Source of the DNA: Chloroflexota bacterium
GTDB lineage: Bacteria; Chloroflexota; Anaerolineae; B4-G1; DUEL01
Length of the DNA stretch: 64,000 nucleotides
Reading direction: 5' to 3'
NCBI GenBank assembly: GCA_014874475.1
Contig: JADBJJ010000026.1
Location: 186,001 to 250,000 of the forward strand
Position 1 is the stretch's first letter; the number at the start of each line of letters is the position of its first letter. The notes below the pieces were generated by a model. It was given only the letters and a program-made list of their open reading frames with translations. It did not search any database and was not told the DNA's origin. The position numbers and the translations under genes were made by a program. This document shows, piece after piece, positions 41,905 to 50,084 of the stretch.

Positions 41905-41933
41905 ATTATACAGAGGCAGAGTGATTCTGTCAA
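41905..41933 (-). promoter_or_regulatory. Consensus promoter of kbl
   Basis: Perfect TTGACA (41933-41928) and TATAAT (41910-41905) on the minus strand, separated by 17 bases. Confidence 0.85.
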
Positions 41934-42095
41934 TTTGCTACGGTGTAAAGAAAGGCAGGGGAACGCTCATCGGGCGTATTGCCCCCGGGCCCATTCCTCA
42001 TCCCTTCCTTGCCCTTTCCTTCCTGCTTGCCTGTCGACGGTCGGGAGAGGAGAACATCCTCCCTCAAACTCACACTTCCGGGCCCGTCTCGCCTA

Positions 42096-42124
42096 TTGTG
42101 AAATTGCAAAATTAGGGGTATAAT
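42096..42124 (+). promoter_or_regulatory. Promoter of the receiver-CpaE gene
   Basis: TTGTGA (42096-42101) and perfect TATAAT (42119-42124), 17 bases apart, 42 bases before the ATG at 42166. A ribosome site AGGAGG precedes the ATG. Confidence 0.8.
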
Positions 42125-42165
42125 TATAACAACGAGCGTCGCCGGGGGTAAATAGGAGGAGGGAC

Positions 42166-43290
42166 ATGGCCCGTATCCTGGTCATAGACGATAATGCCGA
42201 CTTGCTGCAGATGATCCGGATGTTGCTGGAAGAACGGGGCGGGCACGAAGTGATTCTGAGCGCCGATGGTGAGGATGGTCTGGCCAAAGCCCGCGCAAAC
42301 CCGCCGGACCTGGCCATCGTGGATGTGATGATGCCGGGGATGAACGGGTACGAGGTCTGTCGCCAGTTACGACAAAACCCTGCTACCGCCCAGATGCCGA
42401 TCATCATCCTCACCGCGCGCGGCCAGCCAGTGGACCGGGAGACTGCACTGGCAGCGGGTGCCGACGAATACATCCCTAAGCCGATCACGATGGCGGAACT
42501 TCTGGAGCGGGTCAATCGCCTGCTAACCAGGAAAGTCGTCCACCGCGCAGCGGGAGGGACGGTCGCCGTGTTGAGTCTGCGCGGAGGGGTGGGGGTGACC
42601 ACGTTGGCCGTCAATCTGGCTGTCATTCTGGGCCGCTCATCACCGAATCAGGTATGCCTGGTGGATCTCTCTCCCTCTTCCGGGCACGGTGCGCTTCAGA
42701 TGGGACTCCGGCCCGACCCCAACTGGTCTGCTCTGGCCCTCCTGACCTCCGGACCCGGCTCTGCGACTATCCGCAATTATCTTCTGACCCATCCCTCTGG
42801 CGTCCATCTGCTCGCTTCGCCCTTCGTCCCTGTCGTGGGAGGAGGGTTATCCCCGGAGATAGTGCTGGCGGTCCTGGCAGCCCTGAGGGAGAATTTCCTC
42901 TATGTGGTGGTGGACCTTCCTGCGATTCTCACCGAGGGAGTGATGGCGGTGCTGGGAAAAGCGGACACCATCCTTCTGGTCACTGCTGCCGACCCATCCG
43001 CGCTGCAGACCACGGTGGGAACCCTTCAGGTCTTGAAGCCCTATGCTTCAAAGGTCCGGCTGATCCTGAACCGGACGGGGCCGGAGCCGGCGCCCCCTGT
43101 GGAAACCCTCCAGCGGGTTCTTAAGCATCCCATCTCCGGGGTTATTCCCTTTGACCCCTCCCAGCTGCGGGCGCTGGCTCAGGGCAAACCCCTGGCTTTG
43201 AGTGCCCCTGACTCTCCTCTGGCGCAGGCGGTGGCTCATCTGGTGGCCGAACTGGAGAAGATGCCGGTGCCGAAGGGCACAACCGGATGA
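42166..43290 (+). CDS. Response-regulator receiver fused to a CpaE/MinD-like ATPase
   Basis: This 374-residue protein has an intact receiver domain at residues 1-120 (Asp8, Asp9, phospho-acceptor Asp53, Thr83, Lys105). From about 130 a ParA/MinD-superfamily domain follows, as in CpaE, which positions Tad pilus machinery. Its P-loop reads RGGVGVTT at 139-146 where ParA proteins have KGGxGKTT, so both the deviant lysine and the phosphate-binding lysine are missing. Nucleotide binding may be weak or absent. No pilus gene is near, so its partner is elsewhere. Confidence 0.88.
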   Translation: MARILVIDDNADLLQMIRMLLEERGGHEVILSADGEDGLAKARANPPDLAIVDVMMPGMNGYEVCRQLRQNPATAQMPIIILTARGQPVDRETALAAGADEYIPKPITMAELLERVNRLLTRKVVHRAAGGTVAVLSLRGGVGVTTLAVNLAVILGRSSPNQVCLVDLSPSSGHGALQMGLRPDPNWSALALLTSGPGSATIRNYLLTHPSGVHLLASPFVPVVGGGLSPEIVLAVLAALRENFLYVVVDLPAILTEGVMAVLGKADTILLVTAADPSALQTTVGTLQVLKPYASKVRLILNRTGPEPAPPVETLQRVLKHPISGVIPFDPSQLRALAQGKPLALSAPDSPLAQAVAHLVAELEKMPVPKGTTG

Positions 43291-43383
43291 AGGAACATCC
43301 CATGTTCTCAAAGATAACAAATCGCGCTGACGACAAACACAGGAGTACCCTTCCGCTTCGCTACATAGCGGACTACGAACATC

Positions 43384-43662
43384 TCATGGAGAGAACGGAA
43401 CGATCCGGCCGGTCATTACCAGGCACATACAGCCCAGAAGCGCAACGTTCAGAAACAACAGCAGTGCCAGCACGAAGCGCTGAAAGGGGGAGAGCATCCC
43501 GATAAGTCCTGCCAGCGCTCCAGAGGGCGTACGGGATGATCGCTTCCCGGGGCCTTTCTTTTGGCTCTTTTTCGGCCGTTCCGTCTCCTCGCCCCGAGTC
43601 TCCTCTTCCACCTCCCAGTCGGGCATCCATTGCCCGCGTCCCAGCCAGTCATCGCCCTGCAT
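43384..43662 (-). CDS. Small membrane protein, 92 residues
   Basis: The first 50 residues are acidic then basic (DWEVEEETRGEETERPKKSQ) and are followed by one or two tight hydrophobic segments (FVLALLLFLNVALLGCMCLV) near the C-terminus, so it is a tail-anchored or single-pass protein. I know no family. AGGAG stands three bases before the ATG. It lies 27 bases after the LysM-protein gene on the same strand and is probably its partner in an operon behind dnaN. Confidence 0.6.
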   Translation of the reverse strand: MQGDDWLGRGQWMPDWEVEEETRGEETERPKKSQKKGPGKRSSRTPSGALAGLIGMLSPFQRFVLALLLFLNVALLGCMCLVMTGRIVPFSP

Positions 43663-43689
43663 CTTCTCCTTCGCTCCTCTGCCTCTCTT

Positions 43690-44661
43690 CTAACCCACCC
43701 GCACTCGCCAGCCTTCCTCCAGATAGACATCATCTCTGGGTAGCCCTCGCTCGTCCCAGAGATGGCCGTTCCATTCCCAGAATTGGGCCTTGGAGATATT
43801 GTATCGCTTGCAGATGCTCCAGAGAGTATCGTTGACCGTTACGACATAGAACTGGGCAGTGGCGGGAGCCGGCTCTTCTTCGGCTGATATGAGCAGTTCA
43901 GAGGCTGCCTGAGGCACAGGTGGTGGCGCCGCCGGCCCCAGCGACGCCAGAATCGGCCACAGTTCCCGGCCCAGAAAACCGATGCCATAGATGCTCAGAA
44001 ACGGTGGATTGTGGGCCACCAGCGCCTGAACCCATTTCAAGAACTCCGGGACGTCAGGCCGGTGGGCGTCTTCCCCGTTGGCCCCGATGGCCAGGATAGG
44101 ATAGAGGGGGGGCATGTTGCCCCATTCCCGCCCCCAGCGGGCGTGTTCCCCATACGCCCACTTATCCACCACCGTCTTGGGCGTCCGCTGGGCGGTCAGG
44201 GAGCACCAGGGCATAAATCCGCTGCGACAGAAGTCGTTCATCTGCTGATAGGGAATCTCCGGATGCCGCCAGATGTCGGGCGGGGCGGAGTAAAAAAGAC
44301 GCTCCGGTTCTATCCCGGCCTCCAGGATGCTCCGCCCCAGTGTTGCCGCAGCAACGGTCTTCCCTGCCGTCGCGTCGGTCAGGTCCAGAATGATCCCCTC
44401 ATAGCCCACGCGTTGGGCTTTGACAACCAGTGCAGCCTCAGCAAAGGGATCGTCCAGAGAGAGGGGAATCCAGGCCAGGGGCATCAGCCCGGCCTGACGG
44501 ACACGGCGATCCACCCACCGGGCGGCCTCCACGAAGAACATGCCCCGTATGCCCACCCGGTAAATGAGATGGGTAGCGCCGACGGCCACGGCCATCTCCA
44601 GCGCGCCGTCCAGGTCGCCAGAGAAAGGAAGCCAGAGGCCTTTGCCGTGCAGTTCCCCCAT
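43690..44661 (-). CDS. LysM-domain protein with a barrel-like N-terminal domain
   Basis: This 323-residue protein ends in a LysM peptidoglycan/chitin-binding module at about 275-323 (FYVVTVNDTLWSICKRYNIS). The first 240 residues (GALEMAVAVGATHLIYRVG, GYEGIILDLTDATAG, PPLYPILAIGA) read like a TIM barrel, perhaps a glycoside hydrolase-like fold with Asp at the end of a strand. No signal peptide is seen, which is odd for a wall-binding module. It begins six bases after the dnaN stop, so it is in the dnaN operon. Confidence 0.7.
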   Translation of the reverse strand: MGELHGKGLWLPFSGDLDGALEMAVAVGATHLIYRVGIRGMFFVEAARWVDRRVRQAGLMPLAWIPLSLDDPFAEAALVVKAQRVGYEGIILDLTDATAGKTVAAATLGRSILEAGIEPERLFYSAPPDIWRHPEIPYQQMNDFCRSGFMPWCSLTAQRTPKTVVDKWAYGEHARWGREWGNMPPLYPILAIGANGEDAHRPDVPEFLKWVQALVAHNPPFLSIYGIGFLGRELWPILASLGPAAPPPVPQAASELLISAEEEPAPATAQFYVVTVNDTLWSICKRYNISKAQFWEWNGHLWDERGLPRDDVYLEEGWRVRVG

Positions 44662-44667
44662 TTGCCG

Positions 44668-45867
44668 CTACCGTTCCAGCGTCATCGGCATAACCACGTA
44701 GGTAAAGTCGTCCCCGCCGACAGGTCGGAGAACACCCGGGCTAGAGGGGGAGATGATGTCCATCATCACTTGCGGCGAGTTGACCACCCCCAGCGCGTCC
44801 AGAATAAACTTCACGTTGAAGGCAATCTCCACCGCCGCCCCTTCTATCGCCGCGTCCATTTCGGTCACATCGCTGCCCGTCTCGGCGGAGGTGGCGGAGA
44901 CGACCAGCCGCCCCGGCTCCAGGTCGGAGGCGGGATGGATGTGGAAGAGCAGGGTGTTGGTATTCTCGCGGGCGAAAATATGGGCCGTCTGGCAGGCCTT
45001 CAGCAGTTCCGCTGTCCCGACAATCAGCCGGGTGTTCCGGTCGCGCGGGATCAGTTGCTGGTAATCGGGGAAGGTGCCAGGGATCAATTGGGAGACCAGC
45101 ACAACCTCCATCGGGACCGGGGCATCGGGCAGGGTCTGAGCCTGGAACACGATGCGGTTCTGGTCAGGGGTAAAGGTGATGTGGACCGGTGGGCGTTCTT
45201 CGCGGCCCTTCGCCATTTCGCCGCAGATGCGGGCCCATTCGGTCATCGTACGGGCCGGGACGATGACGCTGAAGGGGCGCGCGACCTCGCTCTCAGGCAA
45301 CGGGACCCGCCGGACCGCCAGCCGGTACCCGTCGGCGGCGGCTAAGGTCAGGGTGGGGCCTGTGGCAGTCGCTTCCCACCGGAGGAGGACGCCGGTCAGA
45401 ATGGGGCGGGCCTCATCGGTCGCCGCCGCGAAGGCAACCTGGTTGATGGCGGTCCGCAATGTCTCCGGGTCCACGGAGATACCGTCTGCTGTACCCTCTT
45501 CAGGGGTCGGAATGGGCGGAAAGTCCACCGCGTCCAGGCCTTTGATGTTGGCCTCACTCCGCCCACAGCGGGCGTTGAGGGTCATCGTGCGCACTTCCTG
45601 GCGCAAGTCCACCCGGTCCGGCGGGAAGGCATTGACCAAGTCAACGATCGTCCGCGCCGGCACGGCAATAGCCCCCTCTTCCTCTACCCGTCCACCGATC
45701 CAGCAGTGGATACCCATCTCCAGATTTGTAGCGGAGAGGCGAAGCCGCCCCTTATCGGTGGTGAAGAGAATGTGGCTGAGGATGGGGAGAGCAGAGCGGG
45801 CGGATACCGCCCGTCCGGCAACGCTCAGACCACGAGATAGATTCTCCTGCAGGCAAGAAACCTTCAT
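44668..45867 (-). CDS. dnaN: DNA polymerase III beta subunit (sliding clamp)
   Basis: This 399-residue clamp has the usual three repeated domains. Recognisable segments are the start MKVSCLQENLSRGLSVAGRA, SARSALPILSHILF, and the third-domain end SPGVLRPVGGDDFTYVVMPM in place of the common P-V-x-MPxR-L ending. The ring encircles DNA and tethers polymerase. dnaA and recF, its usual neighbours, are absent here, so the origin is probably elsewhere. AGGAGGAG precedes the ATG. Confidence 0.93.
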   Translation of the reverse strand: MKVSCLQENLSRGLSVAGRAVSARSALPILSHILFTTDKGRLRLSATNLEMGIHCWIGGRVEEEGAIAVPARTIVDLVNAFPPDRVDLRQEVRTMTLNARCGRSEANIKGLDAVDFPPIPTPEEGTADGISVDPETLRTAINQVAFAAATDEARPILTGVLLRWEATATGPTLTLAAADGYRLAVRRVPLPESEVARPFSVIVPARTMTEWARICGEMAKGREERPPVHITFTPDQNRIVFQAQTLPDAPVPMEVVLVSQLIPGTFPDYQQLIPRDRNTRLIVGTAELLKACQTAHIFARENTNTLLFHIHPASDLEPGRLVVSATSAETGSDVTEMDAAIEGAAVEIAFNVKFILDALGVVNSPQVMMDIISPSSPGVLRPVGGDDFTYVVMPMTLER

Positions 45868-45955
45868 CCGCGCTCCTCCTGAGGGAATGGACGATTCATC
45901 CGGCTGGAAGTATACCGTATTGTCAGGTAACCGTCAACTCCAGAAGGTAAAGGGA

Positions 45956-47104
45956 TCAGCGAACGAGCAAAGCCCCGGTGGGCCGACCGGGCAGTTGTTT
46001 GTGCCGGATCAGCCACACCCCCAGACCGACTAGCCAGAGGGCCGTCGCTTCCAACTGGAAAGGCAGTGTTCCCAGTGTCCCGCGAGTCCTCAAACTATAA
46101 CCCGCTACGCCGGCAACCAGTACAGTGAGGGCAAGGAGGAGAAGGCCCAACATTCGTCCTTCCCGTCCCTTTAGGCTCAGCATACCAGCCAGCCCAATGG
46201 TTCCCAGGACCAGCCCCACCCACTTGGGCCAGAGCCCGGGGTCACAGGCAATAGCCAGGAGGGGGTAGGGTTGACGGGAGATTTCCAGGTGGACTCCATC
46301 TACTATCTGGGAGAACTGGTCCTCCTCCACAATCGCTTCCTGGACCCGCTCCCCTCCAGGGGCCCGGAAGATTTCCACCCGAATCGGGCTCTGCGCAGAG
46401 AGGTTGCCCTGGACCCCCAATCGGACCACCAGGCCGCTCTCCGGTATGGCGAGCGAGCGCTCCGGAGATGAAGGGGTCAGATACAGAACCAGTTCCGTTT
46501 GCGCCGGCTCGCGGGCGGTTTGCTGGAGTTTCAGGGGACGGTTGGCATCATCAGTGGCCCGAACGGTCAACGAAGGCCCGAACCCCATCAGGTATTGCTT
46601 CAGTGTCCTCCCTTCGTAGTTTGGAGACAAAGCGATCTCTGGGCCGACCAGGCCCTCTTCCCGCCATCCCCATCGGTGACCGATGAGCAGTCCGGCCAGC
46701 AGAACCAGCACTCCCAGACAGGCCAGAAGGAGGGATGCGATAGCCCACCACTGGCCCCGGTTATCTTTATCGCGGAGGTGAGAACGGAGCGCTTCTATCA
46801 GTTCTGCAGTCCATAGAAGCAACAGGAACGCCAGCAGGGAAAGGAGTACTGGGGTGACAGGAGATCTGGCCAGCGAGAAGAGTCCCAGTTGGTACATGGT
46901 GCTGGTCCATAGGCCAAAGCGGGTCTGAACCAGCCATCGGTCCGTCGTCGCCGGGCCAGGGGGGAACTGGGGAATCCATGCCATAAGCAGGAGATAGATT
47001 GCCAACGCGAAGAGGCATATCGCCAGCGGGATATTTCCCGTGGCCGTGCGCCAGGCCAGGCGCCAGGGATCCGGTCGGTGTGGAGGCGATACCGTCATCG
47101 TCAT
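45956..47104 (-). CDS. ResB-like multi-helix membrane protein
   Basis: This 382-residue protein has an N-terminal helix (IPLAICLFALAIYLLLMAW), a second and third helix by residue 160, a soluble loop of about 130 residues (LTVRATDDANRPLKLQQ, then VQEAIVEEDQFSQIVDG) and three C-terminal helices. This layout, and helix 1 with the following WIPQFPPGP, resemble ResB/Ccs1 cytochrome c assembly proteins, but no ResC/CcsA gene is adjacent and the haem-ligand histidines are not clear. Start ATG 47104 (or 47098) has a poor ribosome site. Confidence 0.55.
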   Translation of the reverse strand: MTMTVSPPHRPDPWRLAWRTATGNIPLAICLFALAIYLLLMAWIPQFPPGPATTDRWLVQTRFGLWTSTMYQLGLFSLARSPVTPVLLSLLAFLLLLWTAELIEALRSHLRDKDNRGQWWAIASLLLACLGVLVLLAGLLIGHRWGWREEGLVGPEIALSPNYEGRTLKQYLMGFGPSLTVRATDDANRPLKLQQTAREPAQTELVLYLTPSSPERSLAIPESGLVVRLGVQGNLSAQSPIRVEIFRAPGGERVQEAIVEEDQFSQIVDGVHLEISRQPYPLLAIACDPGLWPKWVGLVLGTIGLAGMLSLKGREGRMLGLLLLALTVLVAGVAGYSLRTRGTLGTLPFQLEATALWLVGLGVWLIRHKQLPGRPTGALLVR

Positions 47105-47182
47105 CCAGACAGGGGTTCCGCCCTTGCCCTGCAGGAGGGCCTGGAAAGGCCGTCCTAAGTAAACTGTGAGTCCTGACAGAAA

Positions 47183-47203
47183 AGGCCCCGGACTCCGGGG
47201 CCT
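47183..47203 (-). terminator. Terminator after tRNA-Thr
   Basis: On the minus strand AGGCCCCGGA, one central base and TCCGGGGCCT form a 10-bp stem that runs directly into TTTT. Confidence 0.8.
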
Positions 47204-47278
47204 GCTGGGAGTGTAGAGATGCCGGGGGCGGCCACCGGGGCATCGCTCCAGAGTTCGGGCACCCCCAGGGGATTCAGG

Positions 47279-47351
47279 AGCCACCCGTCGGAGTTGAACC
47301 GACAACCGGCCGCTTACGAAGCGGCTGCTCTGCCGATTGAGCTAGGGTGGC
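47279..47351 (-). tRNA. tRNA-Thr (anticodon CGT)
   Basis: Read on the minus strand, the acceptor GCCACCC pairs with GGGTGGC, the D-stem is GCTC/GAGC, and the anticodon stem GCCGC/GCGGC holds the loop TTCGTAA. The T-arm is GTCGG-TTCAACT-CCGAC and the discriminator is T. The anticodon CGT reads ACG. CCA is not encoded. Confidence 0.94.
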
Positions 47352-47361
47352 GCCAGGAAGA

Positions 47362-47389
47362 ATTATACCACATTTATGAACGCTGACAA
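47362..47389 (-). promoter_or_regulatory. Promoter of tRNA-Thr
   Basis: TTGTCA (47389-47384) and TATAAT (47367-47362) on the minus strand, 16 bases apart and about ten bases before the tRNA. Confidence 0.75.
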
Positions 47390-47444
47390 GTTTTGCGGTG
47401 AGATTCGGATATCAGTAAAATCTCTCATCCCCTTATCGGATAGG

Positions 47445-48455
47445 TCAGCAAATTCGCGGGAGCAACTCCCCCAGCGGCATGTCCACCACCCGTCGCCCGC
47501 CGATGCCGGTACGGGCCAGAACCAGGCCGGGATGCTCCGCCGTCGCCTGGCCGATGCGGGCGGCATCCCGACCCAGCGGGTGGGCTCGCAGCGCGTCCAG
47601 GGCCGCCTCCGCCTCTTCTGGCGGGACAAACGCGATCAGTTTTCCCTCATTGGCAACCGTCAAAGGGTCAAATCCCAGCATCTCGCAGGCGGCCATGACG
47701 GCCGGACGGATGGGGATGGCGGCCTCATCCAGTTCCACCCCCACTCCGGCGGCGACGGCCAGTTCGTTCAGCGCCGCCGCTACTCCGCCTCGCGTCGGGT
47801 CCCGCAGACAGTGGGTATGGGGAGCCGCCGTCAGTAGTGCCTCCACCAGGCCGTTCAGCGGCGCACTATCCGAAACCAGATCCGTTTCAAAACCCAACCC
47901 TTCCCGCTCGCTGAGCACGGCGATCCCGTGGTCGCCAACGGTGCCGCTGATCAGGATGACGTCGCCGGGGCGGATGCGATGGGGAGCCACATCCACCCCA
48001 TCGGGCACCACCCCGACGCCGGTAGTGTTGATGTATATCCCATCCCCATGGCCTCGTTCCACCACCTTCGTATCCCCTGCGACCACGGCGACCCCCGCCC
48101 GACGTGCGGCGTCGGCCAGAGACTGAACCACCCGCTGGAGGTCCTCTATCGGCAGTCCCTCTTCCAGAATGAAGGCGGCGGTGAGCCAGAGAGGATGGGC
48201 GCCGCGCATGGCCAGGTCATTCACTGTGCCGTGGACGGCCAGGGAACCGATGTCTCCGCCCGGAAAGAAGAGCGGTCGCACAACAAAGGAATCGGTGGAA
48301 ATGGCGATTCGGCCATTCCCGGCAAGGGCCAGGACAGTGGAATCGGCCAATTGGCGCAGGAGAGGATTATCCAGATGGCGGAGGAAGACCTCCTGGATGA
48401 GGTCCGCCATCATACGTCCCCCCGCGCCGTGGCTCATACGAATGGTCGTTTCCAT
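47445..48455 (-). CDS. hypE: Hydrogenase maturation protein HypE
   Basis: This 336-residue protein belongs to the PurM/AIR-synthase-like ATPases. It dehydrates a carbamoyl group carried on its C-terminal cysteine to make the cyanide ligands of [NiFe] hydrogenase. The required ending PRIC is present, with Cys336 last. SHGAGGRMMADLIQEVF is the usual N-terminus, and STDSFVVRPLFFPGGDIG and DPTRGGVAAALNELA are the ATP-binding segments. No other hyp or hydrogenase gene is near. ATG 48455 follows GAGGGG; a GTG two codons earlier is less likely. Confidence 0.94.
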   Translation of the reverse strand: METTIRMSHGAGGRMMADLIQEVFLRHLDNPLLRQLADSTVLALAGNGRIAISTDSFVVRPLFFPGGDIGSLAVHGTVNDLAMRGAHPLWLTAAFILEEGLPIEDLQRVVQSLADAARRAGVAVVAGDTKVVERGHGDGIYINTTGVGVVPDGVDVAPHRIRPGDVILISGTVGDHGIAVLSEREGLGFETDLVSDSAPLNGLVEALLTAAPHTHCLRDPTRGGVAAALNELAVAAGVGVELDEAAIPIRPAVMAACEMLGFDPLTVANEGKLIAFVPPEEAEAALDALRAHPLGRDAARIGQATAEHPGLVLARTGIGGRRVVDMPLGELLPRIC

Positions 48456-48553
48456 AAACACCCCTCAAGACGGAACAGGGCAGATTTTTGAGAGGATAGT
48501 AACCCAGTCTGTACATTTTGTCAACCGCGCATTGAACCAAAAATTGAACCCAC

Positions 48554-48581
48554 TTGCAATCTGGACAAAATCGGTTATCAT
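48554..48581 (+). promoter_or_regulatory. Candidate promoter of tyrS
   Basis: TTGCAA (48554-48559) and TATCAT (48576-48581), 16 bases apart. The predicted leader is about 215 bases and includes the hairpin at 48649-48702. Confidence 0.5.
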
Positions 48582-48648
48582 AATTACGACTCCCCAGGTC
48601 AGACGCAGGATATGAACCGCTGGAGAGCGCTCACCTACATCTACGTTA

Positions 48649-48702
48649 GCGGATTGTAGCGCGGCTTTCCGGGCCTGCTGGCCCCTCCGCGCTACAATCC
48701 GC
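48649..48702 (+). repeat. 54-base inverted repeat with perfect 16-bp stem
   Basis: GCGGATTGTAGCGCGG (48649-48664) pairs exactly with CCGCGCTACAATCCGC (48687-48702). The loop contains a smaller stem, GGGCC/GGCCC. No T-run follows. It lies in the tyrS leader; whether it regulates tyrS or is a mobile repeat is not clear. Confidence 0.85.
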
Positions 48703-48804
48703 CCTCGCTTGCCCCGCTCAACATGTGAGGCTCTTTCCCTTCAATCCTCGCTTCCCTGCTCCCGCATCTTTGTGCCCGTATATCCTTTCCGTAAGGAGCC
48801 GGCT

Positions 48805-50028
48805 ATGAAATCATTATCTGTAGACGAACAGGTTGCCCTGCTGATGCACGGGGCTGAATTTGGCGATGACCAGATCAAAGAGCGGATGGCTCAGGAACTC
48901 CGGGAGCGCTTAAAAGAAGGCCGTCCCCTGCGGGTCTACTGCGGGTACGACCCCACCGCTCCCGACCTCCACCTGGGCCACACTGTCACCATGCGCAGAC
49001 TGCGGCTGTTCCAGGAACTGGGGCATCAGGCCATCTTCGTCATCGGGGACTACACTGCCCTCATCGGCGACCCCTCCGGCCGCGATCGGGCCCGTCCTCG
49101 CCCCACGCGTGAACAGGTCCAGGCCAATGCCCGCACCTACGTCCAGCAGGCCTTCAAAATACTGGACCCGGAACGGACAGAAGTCCGGTACAACGGGGAA
49201 TGGCTCTCCAAACTCTCCTACGAAGAGTTTATCTTTCTGGCTGCGCAGGTGACCGTTCAGCAGTTTCTGGCGCGGGAGAATTTTGCCAAACGGTACGCTG
49301 AGGGGGACGCCATCTGGCTGCATGAACTCCTCTACCCTCTGGCCCAGGGGTACGACGCGGTGATGCTGCGGGCGGATGTCCAGATTGGCGGCACGGACCA
49401 ACTCTTCAACCTGCTGGTGGGCCGAAAAATCCAAGAAGCCTATGGTCTGCCTCCTCAGATCTGTATCACGTTTCCCATCCTGGTCGGCACCGACGGCAAA
49501 ATACGGATGTCCAAGAGTATGGGCAACTACATCGGCGTGGACGAGCCGCCGGAGGTGATGTATGGCAAAGTCATGTCCATCCCCGACGAGGCGATGCCGA
49601 ACTACTTTGACCTGGTGACCCGCTGGTCGCCGAAGGAGATTGCCCAGATCAAAGCGGCTATCGCTGATGGCTCCCTCCACCCGATGGAGGCCAAGAAGCG
49701 GCTGGCCTGGGAAATCGTGGACATCTTTCACGGACGGGAGGCCGCCGATGCTGCGGCAGAGCACTTCCGTCGCGTCTTCCAGGAACGACAACTCCCGCCG
49801 GATATGCCTATCTGGAAACTGCAGGAGCCGGTTAACATTGTAGACCTTATCTACGCTGCCGGGATGACGCGCTCCAAAAGTGATGCTCGCCGGTTAATCC
49901 AGCAGGGGAGCGTCCTGCTGGACGGGGTAAAAGTCACCAGCATAGAAACCGTCGTTGAGCCAGGGAAGGAGACCGTCCTGCGAGTTGGCAACCGGGGCTT
50001 CCTGCGGCTGGTGCCGACCCGTGAATAG
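48805..50028 (+). CDS. tyrS: Tyrosyl-tRNA synthetase
   Basis: This 407-residue class I synthetase has the HIGH-type motif HLGH in PTAPDLHLGHTV and the KMSKS-type loop RMSKSMGN. The tyrosine-specific pocket includes IGGTDQLFNLLVGR, and a C-terminal S4 RNA-binding domain covers about residues 345-405 (KSDARRLIQQGSVLLDGVKV). The length and sequence fit the TyrZ/TyrS2 branch. ATG 48805 follows AAGGAG with good spacing; upstream codons in frame run through the leader and are not used. Confidence 0.95.
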   Translation: MKSLSVDEQVALLMHGAEFGDDQIKERMAQELRERLKEGRPLRVYCGYDPTAPDLHLGHTVTMRRLRLFQELGHQAIFVIGDYTALIGDPSGRDRARPRPTREQVQANARTYVQQAFKILDPERTEVRYNGEWLSKLSYEEFIFLAAQVTVQQFLARENFAKRYAEGDAIWLHELLYPLAQGYDAVMLRADVQIGGTDQLFNLLVGRKIQEAYGLPPQICITFPILVGTDGKIRMSKSMGNYIGVDEPPEVMYGKVMSIPDEAMPNYFDLVTRWSPKEIAQIKAAIADGSLHPMEAKKRLAWEIVDIFHGREAADAAAEHFRRVFQERQLPPDMPIWKLQEPVNIVDLIYAAGMTRSKSDARRLIQQGSVLLDGVKVTSIETVVEPGKETVLRVGNRGFLRLVPTRE

Positions 50029-50030
50029 CG

Positions 50031-50066
50031 AAAAGGCCAGGTGCTTTCCGAAGTGCCTGGCCTTTT
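50031..50066 (+). terminator. Terminator of tyrS
   Basis: AAAAGGCCAGGTGCTT (50031-50046) pairs with AAGTGCCTGGCCTTTT (50051-50066), allowing two wobble or mismatch positions, and ends in TTTT directly after the tyrS stop. Confidence 0.88.
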
Positions 50067-50084
50067 GATTCTCTGGAGGAGCGT

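Larger units (their letters stand above)
41717..42165. other. Divergent control region of kbl and the receiver-CpaE gene
   Basis: No gene. The minus-strand kbl leader is about 180 bases long and contains the palindrome GTACGA-T-TCGTAC (41756-41768) and a segment of dispersed words (CACAAAGGGCGCAAAAG). CGAGCGTCGCCGGG occurs twice, at about 41849 and 42132, close to the two opposite promoters. Confidence 0.5.
48456..48804. other. Region between hypE and tyrS
   Basis: No gene. It holds the divergent upstream regions: a promoter for tyrS at 48554-48581, a large hairpin at 48649-48702, and a pyrimidine-rich stretch (CTTCCCTGCTCCCGCATC) before the tyrS ribosome site AAGGAG. T-box landmarks were looked for and not found. 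Confidence 0.5.

Noticed and set aside
48582-48804. T-box riboswitch before tyrS
   Set aside because: No AGGGTGG-type antiterminator sequence, no specifier loop and no terminator with T-run could be found; only an inverted repeat is present.
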